Below, piece after piece: positions 33,616-46,032 of a DNA stretch of 64,000 bases. The notes under the pieces were generated by a model that was given only the letters and a program-made list of their open reading frames with translations, was not told the origin of the DNA and did not search any database. Numbering within the stretch: the first letter of the stretch is position 1; each line of letters opens with the position of its first letter. Made by a program: the position numbers and the translations under genes. Source of the DNA: Epiperipatus broadwayi (lineage: Eukaryota > Onychophora > Udeonychophora > Euonychophora > Peripatidae); contig JAQFVV010006548.1 of the NCBI GenBank assembly GCA_028023455.1, positions 434,001-498,000 on the forward strand. The letters run 5' to 3'.

Positions 33616-35805
33616 TTATTTCTGAGGTTTATATTTTTCTTTATTTCTGAATTTTTTAGGATTTATGCCATACGCCATTAGTCTTGCACTTGACAACAAA
33701 CTACCTGAATATAAAACGCTATTATTGCTTTTATCTTTCGATTTTTTAAATTTTTTGTTTTTCTTTTTATTAAATGTACTATCATTTTGTTTTTGATATA
33801 TTTCATTGTCTGTATTTTTCTTAATAGTCTGATGATTTAAATGATTACTATCATAAAATTTATGTATGGACATTGATTTTGAACTCTTTTCTTGTTTTTC
33901 GGTGATATTAACACCAATTGACGAATTTTCTTCAAAATTATTGCTATCATTAGAATATATATTTAATTTTCCTTTTGCATTATTCCTATTAATATTTATT
34001 TCTTCAGAAGCAGGTTGAGAATGATTACAAATATCTTCCGCTTCTTGTGGATTGTTTTCCAATTTTTCTTGGTTCAGTTCTGATTGAGCTGTTGAATTAG
34101 ACTTGTTTCGTTTTGGTTTTTTTCTTTTTTTACGTGAATTTAGACCTTCTTCAAATAAACTAGGAATAATTTTTTGTTTCCTTTCAATATTTTGTGATTT
34201 CACTTTAAAATTATTAATATCTTGAAGTTCTTGTTCTCGGGTCTTAAATTGAACACATTTTTTAACTGAGCACCAATTGTTAAGTTCATGATCATCTGCT
34301 ATTAAAACTTCTTCAGTTGACAATCCAAAATCATTACACTGAACTGTTCTGTATTTAAATCTACATGGAATATCATCAATAAGATCTTCATAATCTAATT
34401 TATAATATTCTTCTAAATATTTTTCAAAAGACATTACAGATGGATCAAATGAAGGCCGCTTCTGATTCACAATTTCAGCAAATTTAGATAGACGCCATTT
34501 TTTCCTACCAAGCCAGGTTTCTTGAGATTTTTTAGCATCTGCATTTATCTCAGCATCATAATCTGGATGTTCATAGTTATCTGGATCTTCCCAGTAATTG
34601 TTCTTTTTTGTAGGATCCCAACTATCCCAATTTTCATCCTCCTCATTTGGTGTAAATTCAGGTTTCTGCTCGTTTTCAGGATATGTATAAAAATCATCAC
34701 TAAACATATCTTTCATTTTTTCATCATATTTGTCTGGATCAAAATCTTCTTCTAAATAATGTTCATCAAAAGGTAATGAATCATTTCCAGTGATTTTCTG
34801 AATTTGCTTCAATTTTTCAAGAATTTCTTCTTTTTTTAAATTTTTTAAACGCTTTATTTCTTCTTTTTTACGTTCTTTCTCTTTCACTTTCCTCTCACTG
34901 ATTTTGGTTCTTTTCAACTTTCTACGATTGTCAGGCCGCCTTAATGAATTTTTAATAACTCTAGGATATGTTTTAAAATACTCTTCATCAGGTTCTTGAA
35001 ATCGAAAATTAAATTTCTTTTCAAATGTTTCTTGTTCTTCCACTTCAGCTTCATCATTATCCAAATCTATGTCATTCATTTCATCCTCATCATTATCACT
35101 AGCACTCAAGTAACGCTGATTCAAAAAAAAGTCTTTCAAAAATTTCTCATTTTCAGGTAAATCTGAATTTGACCAATAGTTGTGCAAATGCTGAAGATCC
35201 TTTGCATCCTTTTTACTAATATCTGATTGTTGCCCTTTTAACCAATTTTTGTATTCAGTATCTTCTGATTCTTTTTCTTGTTTTGTTTTATGTTTAATAG
35301 TAAGCAATTCATCAGAACCCTCATCATCATCTTCATTATTTAATTCTTTAAAGCTTTCTTTAATTTTTTCTTGTTGTTCATAATATCCAATAGAAAGTTG
35401 TTTTAAAGGCTTAGTGTTATTATCATTTTTTAAAATACCACCTTTCAATATCATTTCTCTTTGATAATCAACTAAATACATTGGTTTCTCAGACTTTTTA
35501 TCTTTTTTATCTTCTAATTTTGGTGGTTCAAGAGTACTAGAAATCTCTGGTACTTTCTCATATAATCTAGTATTGCCACTTTTTAAAAATGACAATACTT
35601 TAAAAAATGCTTTGTCTTTGATTTCAGAAGCAAATTCCTCATCAGTATCTGAACTGGATTCAAGTTCATCACTACTATAACCTTTTAATTTTGCTAATTC
35701 TTCTTTTCTCCGCCACTGATTATATACTTTGGCATACTCAACACTAATTTTTAATTGTCCATCACTGTCTGAATTGTTATCATCAAACAATGCTTTAGTT
35801 GCCAT
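33616..35805 (-). CDS. KRI1: KRI1 homolog, nucleolar ribosome-biogenesis protein
   Basis: The frame has 729 codons, close to vertebrate KRI1 (about 700 residues). In yeast, Kri1 is a nucleolar protein that works with Krr1 in small-subunit (18S) pre-rRNA processing; that role is transferred by family. Residues 1-20 hold an acidic start, FDDNNSDSDG, then YNQWRRKEELAKLK. Acidic Ser/Asp clusters at about 43-62 and 235-260 are typical nucleolar features. The Kri1 core spans about 255-345, with YFKTYPRVIKNSLRRPDNRR and a Lys/Glu-rich helix. The Kri1 C-terminal domain spans about 425-515, with KKSQETWLGRKKWRLSKFAE and IPCRFKYRTVQCNDFGLS. The tail is basic and ends ARLMAYGINPKKFRNKEKYK, a conserved terminus. 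The ATG sits in ACCATGG, a strong context. There are no introns in the coding part, which is unusual for a metazoan and could mean an old retrocopy, but the frame is intact. No neighbour shares its pathway. Confidence 0.93.
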   Translation of the reverse strand: MATKALFDDNNSDSDGQLKISVEYAKVYNQWRRKEELAKLKGYSSDELESSSDTDEEFASEIKDKAFFKVLSFLKSGNTRLYEKVPEISSTLEPPKLEDKKDKKSEKPMYLVDYQREMILKGGILKNDNNTKPLKQLSIGYYEQQEKIKESFKELNNEDDDEGSDELLTIKHKTKQEKESEDTEYKNWLKGQQSDISKKDAKDLQHLHNYWSNSDLPENEKFLKDFFLNQRYLSASDNDEDEMNDIDLDNDEAEVEEQETFEKKFNFRFQEPDEEYFKTYPRVIKNSLRRPDNRRKLKRTKISERKVKEKERKKEEIKRLKNLKKEEILEKLKQIQKITGNDSLPFDEHYLEEDFDPDKYDEKMKDMFSDDFYTYPENEQKPEFTPNEEDENWDSWDPTKKNNYWEDPDNYEHPDYDAEINADAKKSQETWLGRKKWRLSKFAEIVNQKRPSFDPSVMSFEKYLEEYYKLDYEDLIDDIPCRFKYRTVQCNDFGLSTEEVLIADDHELNNWCSVKKCVQFKTREQELQDINNFKVKSQNIERKQKIIPSLFEEGLNSRKKRKKPKRNKSNSTAQSELNQEKLENNPQEAEDICNHSQPASEEININRNNAKGKLNIYSNDSNNFEENSSIGVNITEKQEKSSKSMSIHKFYDSNHLNHQTIKKNTDNEIYQKQNDSTFNKKKNKKFKKSKDKSNNSVLYSGSLLSSARLMAYGINPKKFRNKEKYKPQK

Positions 35806-37199
35806 GGTAGTATGAACAACAATTTATATTTTTCTCTAAGATCTAAAAAAAAAAAAAACTAGACTATTATTTCTATATTAATATATAACACACACAAAAA
35901 AAATAAGTAAAAAGCACAATATTTAACACAAATATTCCAACAGCACTGAAAATCATTATACTTATTCACTTTAGTATATTTCAGTTATTCTTTAACTTTT
36001 ATATTTATTCCAAAATATTTTTCATAAGCTCTTTTCCAATTTATCATTTTTGATCTCACTCGCTCTTTTTAATATACCATGAAATTTCTAACTTCATCAT
36101 TTCACTTATTTTTTCATTCTTCATATCCATACCCAAAACTTATATCTTCACTCTTTTTAATTACAACTATTTCTAATTCATACAGATAAAAAATCCAAAA
36201 TGTACAGTTTACTAGTTTTTTTTAGAATTCTAATCCCATTGCTTCATAAATTTTTCTAATTAAGTTTGTTTTTTCAATCCAATCATACATTTCTTAAACA
36301 TTTCCATCAGCCTCATATGTCTATCAGCCTAATTTAACCTTTTATATTATTCAGTGTATTTAATAGTTTAGAATCCATATTTTTTCCTAATTTATTTTAT
36401 ATTTGACTTATCTAAATACTTTCTTAAAAGTGTGTAACATGTTTTTTTTAACTTTAAAAACAAGTTTATCATTGTTAAATTTCACAAATGAATTTTCTCT
36501 GTCAACTATTAGATGTCTCAAAGTTAAAAATTTATCATAGAAATCTACAATGAATATATTCATAAACGAGTATCTATCATTAAGTCATGTATGAATTGAC
36601 TCATAGTAAATATATATATGTAATGATTTGCGCATCTGAGTCAGATATATGATTTAACATCAAAAACAGGCAATTATTTGAAATTTTCTGTTTTAGAAAG
36701 ATAATAAAAAAGTAGCATTTTAATAACTAAGCTTTATTTATTTGACATATAATTACAAAAATAGGATACTAATATAAACATTAAATGTTTAATTTAAAAA
36801 AAAGCAAAATACCAAAAACATAAAAAGTTCTTTAAAAATTTAACAATAAAGTTATTAGAGATATTCTTTGAAGCAGTGTTGAATGCAGAATAGATTTTTC
36901 TTCACAAAAATAATGTGTTTCTCTATGTAGTTTTTTCTTTTAAGTACTCTACATGGTTTAGTTGATTGCAATTTTTACTGCTTTGTTCAATAGTTTCTAA
37001 ATAATAAAAAATTTCATTATGTTTACTTTTCTTTACCACACCTCATATTTTTCTTCCAAGCAGACATTTTATAATTTTTTCTCTGAGCAGACTTTTTATT
37101 GCAGATTTTTTAATTTTATATTATAAGATATATGAAATTTGTATACAAATTTCAAAAATATAAATGCCAACTTTTTTTGGCCTGCTGAATAGTAAGACA
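35806..37199. other. KRI1 upstream flank and non-coding DNA
   Basis: Presumably this holds the KRI1 promoter. ATATAAATTG lies 17-26 bp before the ATG but is probably chance in this composition. At 36000-36420 the plus strand is pyrimidine-rich and the minus strand shows short lysine-rich frames, perhaps an old retroelement piece that I cannot assign. Confidence 0.35.
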
Positions 37200-37880
37200 T
37201 CTGATTGGATTGATCTATACTAGACACTAAGGCTAATCTTTAATGTTTCAAATGAACTTCATCATAATTTCTTATTCCCACTATTTCTACTTTATGTAAG
37301 TGTGATGTAGTAAAAATTTATTTGTCTTTCCACTTACAAACAACAATAGTATTATGCAGTTTTCATATACATTCTCCATTCTTCAAATTTTTTCTTACAC
37401 TTTTTGGATTGTTTTTCTTATTAGTTTGCAATATTCCACAAACAAATCTTGTGAGCAGGTAATAAATTTATGTCCAATGGAATTGTAAAAATTATCTATG
37501 TGGAGTATGTACTCTTCATTTAAATATTTTTCCATCAATTACAACAAAACTTCTGTTGAATGGACTATACTTTTGTAGATTTTTTCTCATTTACAACAAT
37601 AATTTTTTTATTTTTATCATCAAGCCATTTGTTTGATACATTTTATAAAGTTTTGATCTATATATACTGTCTAAAAAAAACAGACTTTTTCATCATAGAA
37701 GCATTACTTCATTGATACTAACATTTTTATAAGGTATATAATTAATGGTGATAGTGTTACTGAAGTGTTTTAAAACTAGTTTCACTTTGTATAATTATCA
37801 TCTGCTTCTAATGTAATATCAACAGTGTAAAAATCATAATAGCTATTAAAATCGGATTAGATTCATCAATGATTGCTAGT
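37200..37880 (-). pseudogene. piggyBac-type (PGBD-like) transposase relic
   Basis: The minus strand near 37535-37465 reads EKYLNEEYILHIDNFYNSI, the block around the second catalytic Asp (DNFYTS in the family). In another frame (37465-37265) it reads LLTRFVCGILQTNKKNNPKS, then VRKNLKNGEC and NTIVVCKWKDK. These match the CGT.R.NRK and KW.DK blocks of piggyBac transposases. A weaker match, KNVSINEVML (about 37740), resembles the SIDE.M segment with the first Asp, though here it reads Asn. The family cuts and pastes at TTAA. Several stops and frameshifts make this copy dead. The N-terminus and element ends were not found. Confidence 0.65.
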
Positions 37881-40800
37881 GTGTAATATTAAAACTTTTT
37901 ATTCCAGTAGTGCTCTAATGATGATAACAATCACAGATCCATAAATAACAAAAGAGTTAAAAAAATTTCATATTTTGGTTTTCATCAGGAGAATCTATTA
38001 GATCATTGCAAAAGTCTTTTATTTTAAAAATTACCTGAAAAGCATACAAATTCGGTTGTAAGGAAATCTTCAAGGAAAAAAATAAATAAATATTAGATCA
38101 AGATAACAAGGAAGTATTTGAAGAGATTCCCATATAAATATATAATATATTATTAATTTATAGGAGTTAATACTATCAAACAACACTAAAATATAACTTT
38201 AGCATTTTTTAAAAAAGTTGAAATTCTCAAAATTTATAGGAATTGATCTCAATTAAGTATTTTAAGTCTCCACTTGATATTCATTTGAAATTGAAAATAT
38301 TTATTCCTGTCAGAATTAGAAATTATAATTAAAAAATAAATATTTCTATATTTGGTGAATTATTTTGAGTTTCTTTATAGAGCTGAAATGAAAATGATTG
38401 TGCAAAAATTATCTTAGAAAATTTTTTTGTAGTGCAGTGGATATTTTATATATTTTACTTCCGTGACTGAGTTTCTGGACAATACATGCAACAAACAAAG
38501 CAGTATCATAGCTTATTGTAATATCAATATTGCTTTTAACCAACTTTAAGATATAACTCAAATGCTAACCTCTTAAAAAATAAGTTATGGTATCAGAACT
38601 TTCAATAATGAAAAAAAATAAATATCAGCAGAATTCTTTTAATTTACTAATCACTTTTGATTCTTAAATGCCAATAGTCTTCAGTCTGGTCACGTAAATA
38701 AATACCAGTTGCCATAACTATTTTGCTTTTTACATGTGAACTAAACATTCAACTATACAACAAATTTCTGTATTCAGAATTATTATTATTCACCCTAATG
38801 ATGCAATATGTGCCTATACAATTGAGATAATAAAATAATGTTACTTACTAAATGCTACTAATGAAATGGGATTCATGAACTTAATCCTGAAAAATAATAC
38901 TTCCATTAATGTAATTTCTCCAATAAAAGCTTTAAAATATTTTCTTTTGGCAAGAAATATAGAAAAAAAAAGTAAATTCCAAATTATTTTGTTTAATGTT
39001 TGTTTAGATGAGATGTTAAATGAATGCTATCTTGGATAAAAATAGATATATTAACGATATACATAATTACCGAAAGAACGATATAAATCAAATAGATAGA
39101 ATTTTGTAATAAGTTTGGGCTGAGAATAAACATAATTAAAGCTAAAACAATGAAAACCAATGAAAAATAAATTTTTAAACAAAATTAGACCTTTTAATTT
39201 GAGTGAAAGATGGAATAAAGAAATGAGTTAATTGCAGATGTTTAATCAATCTTTTGATGAGATTAGAGATTATTCTGCATCCCCCTGAAGTTAGAATTAA
39301 AAAAGAAAACTTATTTGTTTTGATTGGAATATTGCTTTACGTCAAAGACATTTGGACAATTCAGGAAAAGAGAAAAGACGATTAAAAATATAGGGAGAAA
39401 CTTTGAAAGAGCTAAAAAAAAAAGAACTTGGAGAAAATAATCTGAAATGATATGAGGGACTTTAATTTTAATGGATGACTTACAATGGTGCTAATGCATA
39501 AAACTTAGATTTGTAAAAAAATTATCAGGAAAAGATATTGATACATAAAGTTGACTTCAAGAGTAAATTAAATATAAATATTTTATGTCAATAAAGAATG
39601 TGTGACCACTTCAATTCTTAATTGAATAAACAGATAACAACAATAATAATAATCATTAAATAATTAGTATTTGGGAGATCAATTAATATTCGAATCTTGA
39701 AAATGACAGAGTTTTGATTCAAGAATCTTTACAATGCTATTTTGGGGTTTTAAATTTAAATAATATGAAGAATGAGACAACAACAAAAAGATGAAATAAA
39801 ACAATAAATAGACAATATAAGTTAAATATAGATATATAAATCAATTTAGCATTATTCTGTCTCAGAAAAATTAATTGAAGTTAAAAAAACAAATAAACAA
39901 AGTGAAAATATTATTTATATTAACAAATCATAGTATCTATAGAATCACCTCATAAATTTATCAAGTGTATTGTTTCTAGATAACAATTAGTCTTGGTTAA
40001 ACATACTATTTGTTAGGAGTTTCAAATACAAACAACAGCTTTGAAGAATCAAATGAAGAACAAAGGTTGAATAAAAATAGTAACTGAACAGAGATAAATA
40101 TTTTATGACAAATACTAATAAAACTAGTCAGAATAGAAAAAGAAATTATTAATCAAAAACAGTATTTTATATATATATTGTGCCGGGCATTATCAAATGT
40201 CTATGCACAAAGTCTGCTGTAAAGAAAATTACAGCAGGTACATATATAAATTTGTATATATTAAGCAGAACGAATATATATATGTGCTACATTAATAATG
40301 GAAGTTGGGTCTGAGCATAGAATACCCACACACACCAATGTAAAATAAACATTACACAAAAAAATATGTGTATAATAAACTCATGTATTTTTTTTTCTTT
40401 TTTGTATATTTTCATTATATGTCATTTATGGTTATGTATTTTACTTTTCTCTGAAAAACTCATATGGAGAACAAACTTTATTGATCAAGTTGGAACATAT
40501 TCGTAAAAGAAATAATTAAAGTTGTTACAACATACTTATACATTTTTTACTTTTTAATTACCATTCTAAAAACTGTAATTTTATTTTAATCAAAGAATGT
40601 TAATTGCTTTGGCAAAAATCTAATCAAAAAGCAAAATGTTTGATGATCAAAGTTATAATTAAAATGTTATCTTTTTTTTTATATAAAATAAAAATTCATT
40701 TGAAGTATTATCTGTTAATCAAGTGGTCTGAGAATTCAAAGTGGAAACTAAACATTATATCAAACTCTGACATGTAGAATTTAATCGGAAAAATAGAAAG

Positions 40801-41159
40801 GAATATTTATAATCTGAATGATAAGCTAAAATAAAAGGGTTAGCAGATTCATACTTCTCAGGGGGGTACCTGAATTGGTTCTGTTATGAATGGGGTTGAT
40901 AGGTTTTAGTCAGTGCTGTGGAATTCACTTCATTCTTCGCCATTTGTTTTGTCCAAGTCATTCACTACTTTGGCTCCGGAATTCTCCAAACATCTAGCCA
41001 CTTAGAGATTCATTTATGGACTAGACTATTGCTGATATTTCCTAAGAAGATATCCATTACAGTTCTTTTAAGAACTCTTGTTTTCTAGTGGATTCAATTA
41101 ACCATTCAAGATCGCGGATGAAAATTTAATAGTAATAATTACTGCATTATATGGAGAAA
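37881..41159. other. Non-coding A+T-rich DNA
   Basis: No long frame was found. The plus strand at about 39180-39440 is purine-rich and can be read as a broken basic protein (for example DEIRDYSAS and KTFGQFRKRE), perhaps a transposon relic without an assignable family. ATAT and homopolymer runs are common (40170-40280). Confidence 0.35.
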
Positions 41160-41355
41160 TCTACCAGAACTTCCAGTAAAATGACCATGGGGTAGACAAC
41201 CAGCCAGTGCACCCACCCTTGCTCTGCTCAAATCACCAAGATATGATCATGCCAGTTCCAGCAGGCCATGATGATAAGTCACCTTGCCTACACCTTAATA
41301 TGAAATCCTCACCGCACAGCCAGTTGACCTGAAGCCCAACCAGAAGATGAAGGCC
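41160..41355. repeat. G+C-richer block, possible SINE or repeat unit
   Basis: About 195 bp has clearly higher G+C than its flanks (for example CCAGCCAGTGCACCCACC, GCCAGTTCCAGCAGGCC) with sharp edges. It has no open frame worth noting and no A/B boxes that I can defend. A short interspersed repeat is the likeliest reading. Confidence 0.3.
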
Positions 41356-43789
41356 CCTACATAAATTTTAAAAATATTTTATTAATAGTGAATTAATTAA
41401 CTGATATTTCCGATAGTTAGAAATATATTATTATTGTTTCTATTTTATTATTAATCATTAAAAAAAAAGAGAAGAGAAAATGTCTCTAGCATATATTAGA
41501 TTTTATGGTTATTACAGGTATAATGATATAGCTTTTACTTAAATCTTTTGATTCATTTTTCCATCCCAAATTCCAGTATTTTCAGCAAAGGTTGCAATTA
41601 GTTTTTTTGTTTGTTTTTCTTCTTGTTGTTACTCCTGAAAATTGTCATACATGAATATACATATGTATATATGCGCACATACACTTCGTGATGTCTAAAA
41701 TGTATTTATCCGTATATCTTTATTTTTTGTCAATGCAGCACCTTATGATGAGTGTCAAAGGGGTTTATTCATTGTAAATTTCCCTTAAGCAAATCCACTA
41801 ATAACTTTATATTTAGAATAGTGGTGAGTTTATAATTGTGCTGCACGTATATACATATATAAGAATTTATCGTGAAAGGCAAATAGATAAAACACCTCAT
41901 GTTGAGTGCTCTAAGGTATCTGAATCAACACAACCTTATTGACATGTAAAATATGAAAGCTACTATTAGTTATGTAATGAAATATTTTATATTGCAAATA
42001 TATTTACGCATAGTTTTTTTTTTATATTTACTTAAATAAAACGAGTTTTAAAGTCTGGAAGAGAAGCATATGCCTGTATAACCAAAAATCTTTTATCTGA
42101 GAAACGTATTTCAAATCACATAAAGTATAATTTATTTATGCAGGGTAAAAAAAGCTCAGACCACTTCCATTCATTAGTAACCATTGAAGATAGCTGTAAG
42201 GGTTTATTATTATTCTTATTCATGTATATTTGCATTTATTTTCACACATCAAATATATATGGGTTTATGACAATAATTTTTATTTATTTTGTTTATTACA
42301 TCATTATAAGTATACATCGGTGGTGGATATCGGGATTTCAATAAATATTTAATCATGATATAGATTTGTTTTTATATTATTTTATTTGATAAAATGTACT
42401 CTTTCCTTATCAATCATGTACCTGTAATAACCCTTTAACTTACCTATTGAAGACCCTAGATATGGAACATATTGAGATAGCCACACAGGATATCGCTCTA
42501 CTGGGGTGTTAAATCTTATTCTCATGCTCTGCTGAACCTAAGGTATTGCATATCCTTCTAGGAGGGGGAAAAATTCATTTTTATTCTTATCTAGAAGTGG
42601 CGCACAAAAGCTATTAGTAAATAGACTTTCCAAAGATTTGTACTTACCATAGGTCCTAACACATTCGGGCATTTGAGAAAATTACTAACTAAAAGGGTTT
42701 TTAATTGGCAGTCCTGTCAATTCCCTCTCTCTATCAGTTTAGCCAGAGGCACCAATTTGTTATGAGTAGACAATCGGCTAAATTGGTATCCATTTCTTAC
42801 CTCGTTCAATCTATGTCACTTCATGCTCAGTGCAAGATTAGGAGCATAACTCTGCAGGGAAGTTTGGGCCGATACAATATATAAATGCAACCAAGACATT
42901 TAAAATCATTCATAAGTACTAGATAAGACAATAAAACTAATAGGTTTATAAATATAGATGATAACAATCAACTCTTAAGCTATCAATAATCTCAACTTTT
43001 AGTCGAGGTTTGTTTAAATTTTTTTACATTATTAATCTCTCATTCTTGGTCAAGTTGCAATCTTTAATGTTTATATAAATATATTTGACCATAGATAAAG
43101 GTGGAATGAGCTTTGTTGTTAAAAGGGGTTGCCTTGACTATGGGTTGAGATTGTTGTACTAGATAAAGATTTTGATTCAGTAGAAATCAAACATTCACTA
43201 AAAATTGCAGCTTTCATATTTCTAAAATAAAAATATTATTATCAACAATGTAACCCACTCCCCCCCCCCTCAAAAAAAAAAAAAACAGGAGTAAAAAGAC
43301 TGATCTATTAAGAAAACTTTTTTCCAATGTAAGAAGATACAGATCTAAATAGAAAACTTTGTGTTTATGTAGTTTAGTAAAGCGGCAGAATACTGGATCC
43401 AAGAGCTACGAGTTCTTGAAACACAATCTGTCACGTATGACACTTGGGTGTCAAATGATTTCCTGAGCAACTATGTATTTGATTATTTTTTTTGTTAGTG
43501 TTGATCAATAAATTAGATTTGGAAGGAGACAGAAATATTTTTATTCAAATAAAAAAAAGTGAAAAAGGATCTCATCATATTAAAATAAAGATAGAATATA
43601 GTGACAATGAAACAATGATATAATCATTACTTTTTATTCAAAATTTAGACTTTAATCTAGTTTCTAAGTTACTGACAGCCACAGTATAGCCATCTACACA
43701 AGAAGAGCAAATAATCAACAAAAATAAGATGGTAGTGCCAACCAAACCATATATGAACAGTAGATTTTGGTACATTATTATTGTGGATT
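41356..43789. other. Non-coding DNA with a possible LTR boundary
   Basis: Mostly A+T-rich, unassigned. At 42766-42742 the minus strand reads CTCATAACA, then AATTGGTGCCTCTGGC, which looks like an LTR end (CA) followed by a primer-binding site starting TGGTGCC. No coding region was found downstream to support it. A C-run followed by an A-run is at 43260-43286. Confidence 0.25.
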
Positions 43790-44100
43790 TTAAAAGTAAA
43801 CCAAAGAGATATTGCAATGGTCCAGACGATATCGTTTGGAAGAGAGGACCGCATCTGACTATGGTCAGACCTGGGGTCTTCGGACAGGATGTTGGAGACA
43901 ATACGATGAAGCACATAACCTATTATTGCACCCACTTCTGGTAGACCAGCTCAACACACTTATTAAATCTCGATGCAATGTGGGTCAGTTCAACCACATC
44001 TCAACCTCTCTTCCGGTTCCATTATATCTCAGCATTCGAACCCAGAGAGAATTCGCTTTTGACTCTATTAACAGGGATGTACCTATACAGACTTATTAGA
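43790..44100 (-). repeat. Possible tRNA-derived SINE or unclassified repeat
   Basis: This is a compact block richer in G+C and CpG than anything within several kilobases. On the minus strand GGGTTCGAATGC is a good polymerase III B box, with the body (TGTCCGAAGACCCCAGG and so on) running away from it. The upstream A box is weak. Both strands have open frames of 70-95 codons here, but they look like by-products of composition. An exon of an unknown gene is the alternative. Confidence 0.3.
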
Positions 44101-45105
44101 CTACTTCATAAAAGTTACCATTAATGAAATGCATTTATCTAAGATCCCTCTAGTATAATTACAAAAGAGTGATTTGTGTATGTGTGCATTTACATAAGGC
44201 CTTAGCTTTATTGCTAAATGCAACAACTGATCTAATAAATCAAAAAGATTATATCAGTTTAACAGATTTTATAACATTTATTTAAAAAAATAAGATTGAA
44301 AATTAGAATAATCCAAAAGTTTGAACAGTATTTACAAATATGGATAACAATATATAAATATGTAGTTTAAATGTCAATAATGAGCATCTATCACATCAAC
44401 AATTTAATGATCTAAAGTTTCTTATCCCATCATCCCGATGATGGAGGCTCATATCAAAGACATTTTTATATACAAGGTAATAATAAAAAAAAAAAAATTT
44501 TTTTTAATCAACTCAGATCTGACTAGCTAAATTAAGTTGATGTTTGATATATACACATATTCAGATAGCGGTCTGGTTCCAGTTGTTGCAGATTGATTTG
44601 TCTGAAGACCCCCTTCATTTACTAAGTCAAATATAATTCCTAACATCACAGGAAAAGAGATTCATTCAGAGGGTTAATCATTAATACCGAATAAGATCTA
44701 AATAACAAACATAACGGATAACACAACTTTGTTCTGTCAGTGTGTGAAATCAATATGCTATAAGTAAAATTCTTACCTCCAGTCCCAGATAATGATAACC
44801 AGTGAAAGTTAAGTGCTAAGAAAGAAGATTAAACCTCAATTTTATTTAAAAAAAAAAAAAAGATTTTAGTTAAACCTAACCTTCCCCCATTTTTCTTCTC
44901 TCGCTCTTCTAAAATGAACTCTCCCAAAATGTTGACTTGGAGGTTTTTATGTTCCCAAGTGATAAGAATAAAATAATAATAAAAAAATAACAATACGTAC
45001 ATAGGTGTTTAAAAATAAAAAATCATAATGTGTAACAAAACATAATTTCATTGAATCAATTAAATTAGATCTCATGAGTCGACATAGTCCTTCATATATT
45101 ACAGT
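44101..45105. other. Non-coding DNA; may include a 3' UTR
   Basis: If the exon at 45106-45231 is real, its 3' UTR runs into this stretch on the minus strand. An AATAAA on that strand lies near 44845. The remainder is A+T-rich and unassigned. Confidence 0.35.
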
Positions 45106-45231
45106 TCACACATTTTGAGCAGCTTCTTTCCGTGCAAATATGTCGCTCGTCGCCTCTTCTGAATGGCGCATACCAAGCAACTCTGCATCAGCTGTCTTGT
45201 TTTCTGCCAATCCTTGCAAAAACATTCCATA
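45106..45231 (-). CDS. Candidate terminal coding exon of an unidentified spliced gene
   Basis: On the minus strand CTATCTTTCTTACAG is a good 3' splice site. It is followed by 41 codons in phase 0 and TGA. The peptide starts YGMFLQGLAENKTADAELLG and continues MRHSEEATSDIFARKEAAQN, ending in Val. Codon use is balanced and the G+C is higher than in the flanks, unlike the transposon relics around it. I do not recognise the protein. Earlier exons should lie at higher coordinates or outside the window; I could not pick any, perhaps because transposons fill the intron. A chance splice-like site before a short frame remains possible. Confidence 0.4.
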   Translation of the reverse strand, partial: YGMFLQGLAENKTADAELLGMRHSEEATSDIFARKEAAQNV

Positions 45232-46032
45232 CTGTAAGAAAGATAGTCTGTTAGGCATTGTAAAATTAGATATTACTGGTATTAAACTCTCATGGTTAGA
45301 AGATCAATAATACCACCGACGACAATCAACTCCTTTAGCCAGACCACATTGTATTAATTAAGTATATAAAAATTTTAAATTACTTGCAGTTTGCAGTTAA
45401 AAAATAAGTTTATACGCAATAAAATAGAATTATTCTATCATTTGCTATGCTGGCTATGTATATACTTCTTTTTCTGGATTCACACTTAATTAAATATTTT
45501 CCTTTAATTTCTCTCCTTTTCTTTTGGAAGTTTAAAACGCTTTTCTAGAAATTTATCCTGTTGCTTGAATTAATTTGCTTATTCTATTTTTATTAAAAGT
45601 CTTTTTGCTTCTTCTAGTCTCGCGTTAAAATTACATTTAGGAAGTTAATATATTCAAACTAAAGTATTCATCTTGCATGGTGTTCAAAACCACTTGTTTA
45701 AAAGATGTTTACCTTCTATAGCAAATGTATAATTTTAAAGAAGAGAGGGTTAGAAATGCATTGGCTTTTATAGTCTGTGTGGTTTCCATTGTGTAGTACA
45801 TGAAATCTTTTACCTCCTTTTTAATTGCTGCATGTGTCTATTGTTGTATAGAAGTATCATGATAATTGATTCAAGAATTTATGAGGCATTATAACCTCAT
45901 TCTTATACTAAGTCGCTTGGCAAAGTATTTGATCTTTGATCATTACTATAGTTAGCTTATTATAATTTATGTCATTGTTCTATCCGTATTTGTGACGTGC
46001 AAAACATTTAACACAAATGAAGTGTAGTTATA
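45232..46032. other. Possible intron, otherwise non-coding
   Basis: A+T-rich, with no recognised exon or transposon protein. Confidence 0.35.

Noticed and set aside
43638-44099. Overlapping frames of 70-95 codons on both strands
   Set aside because: Frames open in several phases at once point to higher G+C composition. A SINE-like repeat explains the block better, though an exon was considered.
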